Assembly: GCA_027488495.1 (NCBI GenBank)
Contig: JAIYBO010000140.1
Span: forward strand, 1-7,150
Source: Bacteroidota bacterium
GTDB lineage: Bacteria > Bacteroidota > Bacteroidia > NS11-12g > UBA955
Reading direction: 5' to 3'
Length of the DNA: 7,150 bases
This document shows positions 6,658 to 7,150 of the stretch, piece by piece; position 1 is the stretch's first letter, and every line of letters begins with the position of its first letter. Below the pieces are notes generated by a model. That model did no database searches and was not told where the DNA came from. It worked only from the letters and a program-made list of their open reading frames with translations. Both the position numbers and the translations under genes were made by a program.

Positions 6658-6875
6658 TAGGGGGTTGGTGTATGCGATGGATCTGCGGGGGTTTTACTGC
6701 CTCTGTGGTGTTTTGGTGTGTAGGGGCAATGCCTACATCCGTTGCCACAGCAAAATCCCCTTTGTAGATGGTACTTTTCGGTGAAAACAATGAAGCCGTT
6801 TTCGTAATAATACTCAACGGGCGATCCATGAGGATCGCCCGTTGGGGGAATTTTATTCTTGGATGGATCCAACAT
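6657..6875 (-). CDS. Small cysteine-cluster protein, DUF5522 family
   Basis: The 72-residue product contains the DUF5522 core: EYYYENGFIVFTEKYHLQRG (21-40) followed by the cysteine cluster FCCGNGCRHCPY (41-52), with C42, C43, C47 and C50 in a CC-x3-C-x2-C spacing that suggests metal binding. The function of the family is not known to me. The C-terminal 20 residues are a low-complexity Pro/Thr/His tail (ending DPSHTPTP) not usual for the core. No signal peptide or membrane segment is present, so it is likely cytoplasmic. The ATG at 6875 lies 20 bp after the secA stop, so it is probably co-transcribed with secA; an AGGA five bases upstream is a weak ribosome-binding-like element. The frame is open further upstream into secA, but that extension has no similarity. 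Codons 11-21 form a perfect 13-bp hairpin, described separately. Confidence 0.85.
   Translation of the reverse strand: MLDPSKNKIPPTGDPHGSPVEYYYENGFIVFTEKYHLQRGFCCGNGCRHCPYTPKHHRGSKTPADPSHTPTP
6815..6844 (-). repeat. Perfect 13-bp inverted repeat (hairpin) inside the DUF5522 gene
   Basis: The arms CAACGGGCGATCC and GGATCGCCCGTTG are exact reverse complements around a 4-nt loop (6828-6831). Nine of thirteen pairs are G-C, so a very stable stem is expected in the mRNA, starting about 30 nt after the ATG. It encodes residues around TGDPHGSPV, in the variable part before the conserved DUF5522 core. No T-run follows on either strand. The repeat is seen directly; any role is unknown. Confidence 0.9.
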
Positions 6876-6895
6876 ATTCCTAGCTTTTGCTTGGT

Positions 6896-7150
6896 TTAGT
6901 CTTTTCCGTGGCAGGCTTTGAATTTCTTTCCGCTGCCGCATGGACAGGGGTCGTTTCTCCCAATTTTCAAATCATTGATGATTGGATTTTGGGTGGGTCT
7001 GGGCGCAGGCGCTTCTTGTGGGATGTTTGCCATTTCGGGGCTTCCCAAAGTTTCAATTTCTGGTCTGCTGGTTTGGATTTTGGGGTCAGTTCTGCGCATT
7101 GCCGGACGGGCTTCAGACACCTCGTTTTCGGCGTGTATGCGGGCCCTGAA
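6896..7150 (-). CDS. secA: Protein translocase subunit SecA, C-terminal end (partial)
   Basis: Only the last 84 codons are in the window; the gene enters from the right edge. The visible part starts FRARIHAENEVSEARP, typical of the segment that follows the helical scaffold domain in Bacteroidota SecA. A Pro-rich, poorly conserved linker follows. The end is IGRNDPCPCGSGKKFKACHGKD with the C-x-C-x8-C-H zinc-binding (SEC-C) motif. In SecA this tail binds zinc and contacts SecB or the ribosome. SecA is the ATPase that drives secretory proteins through SecYEG at the inner membrane, and would export the signal-peptide-bearing products of this window. A stand-alone SEC-C protein is unlikely, because the frame stays open to the edge and the upstream segment matches the SecA linker region. 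Confidence 0.92.
   Translation of the reverse strand, partial: FRARIHAENEVSEARPAMRRTDPKIQTSRPEIETLGSPEMANIPQEAPAPRPTQNPIINDLKIGRNDPCPCGSGKKFKACHGKD

Noticed and set aside
6638..6829. 63-codon minus-strand frame overlapping the DUF5522 gene
   Set aside because: It is out of frame with the conserved cysteine-cluster coding sequence and has no recognisable content.

Overview
The window looks like an ordinary chromosomal segment of a member of the phylum Bacteroidota; the order cannot be fixed from the sequence alone. The evidence is as follows. The SecA tail has the divergent Bacteroidota-style linker before its zinc motif. It is followed by a DUF5522-type small protein, a family I know mainly from this phylum. 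The left edge carries the start of a secreted protein of the 'G-x-Y-T-I' type seen in type IX secretion system (T9SS) surface proteins. Start codons lack convincing Shine-Dalgarno sequences, and several genes are preceded by TAnnTTTG boxes, the -7 consensus of the Bacteroidota housekeeping sigma factor. G+C looks close to 50 percent throughout, with no obvious compositional break. No tRNA, rRNA, insertion sequence, CRISPR array or prophage gene was found.

Layout from right to left (nearly everything is on the minus strand). The C-terminal 84 codons of secA enter at the right edge. After 20 bp comes a 72-codon DUF5522 gene carrying a perfect 13-bp inverted repeat in its 5' part. Then follows a probable operon: purH (last two steps of IMP synthesis), pyrD (class 2 dihydroorotate dehydrogenase) and a membrane-anchored NUC1-type DNA/RNA non-specific endonuclease. 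The purH-pyrD gap is 47 bp; pyrD and the nuclease are 5 bp apart. One plus-strand gene (2593-3180) encodes a 195-residue secreted protein I do not recognise. It is wedged between the end of the nuclease gene (4 bp between stop codons) and the start of a divergent gene (31 bp between start codons). That divergent gene encodes a 687-residue thioredoxin-domain protein of the YyaL/SSP411 (DUF255) family. A 270-bp non-coding stretch with several short inverted repeats follows, and the left edge holds the first 75 codons of the secreted, probably repetitive surface protein.

How the genes relate: purH and pyrD serve de novo purine and pyrimidine synthesis, and a nuclease facing the periplasm could supply nucleotides from external nucleic acid, so the three-gene unit has a plausible nucleotide theme (inference). 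SecA would export the signal-peptide-bearing products encoded here. The window does not show a clearly new system. The items most worth a second look are the strong hairpin inside the DUF5522 gene, the unrecognised secreted protein, and the promoter -7 boxes that abut start codons and suggest leaderless transcripts.
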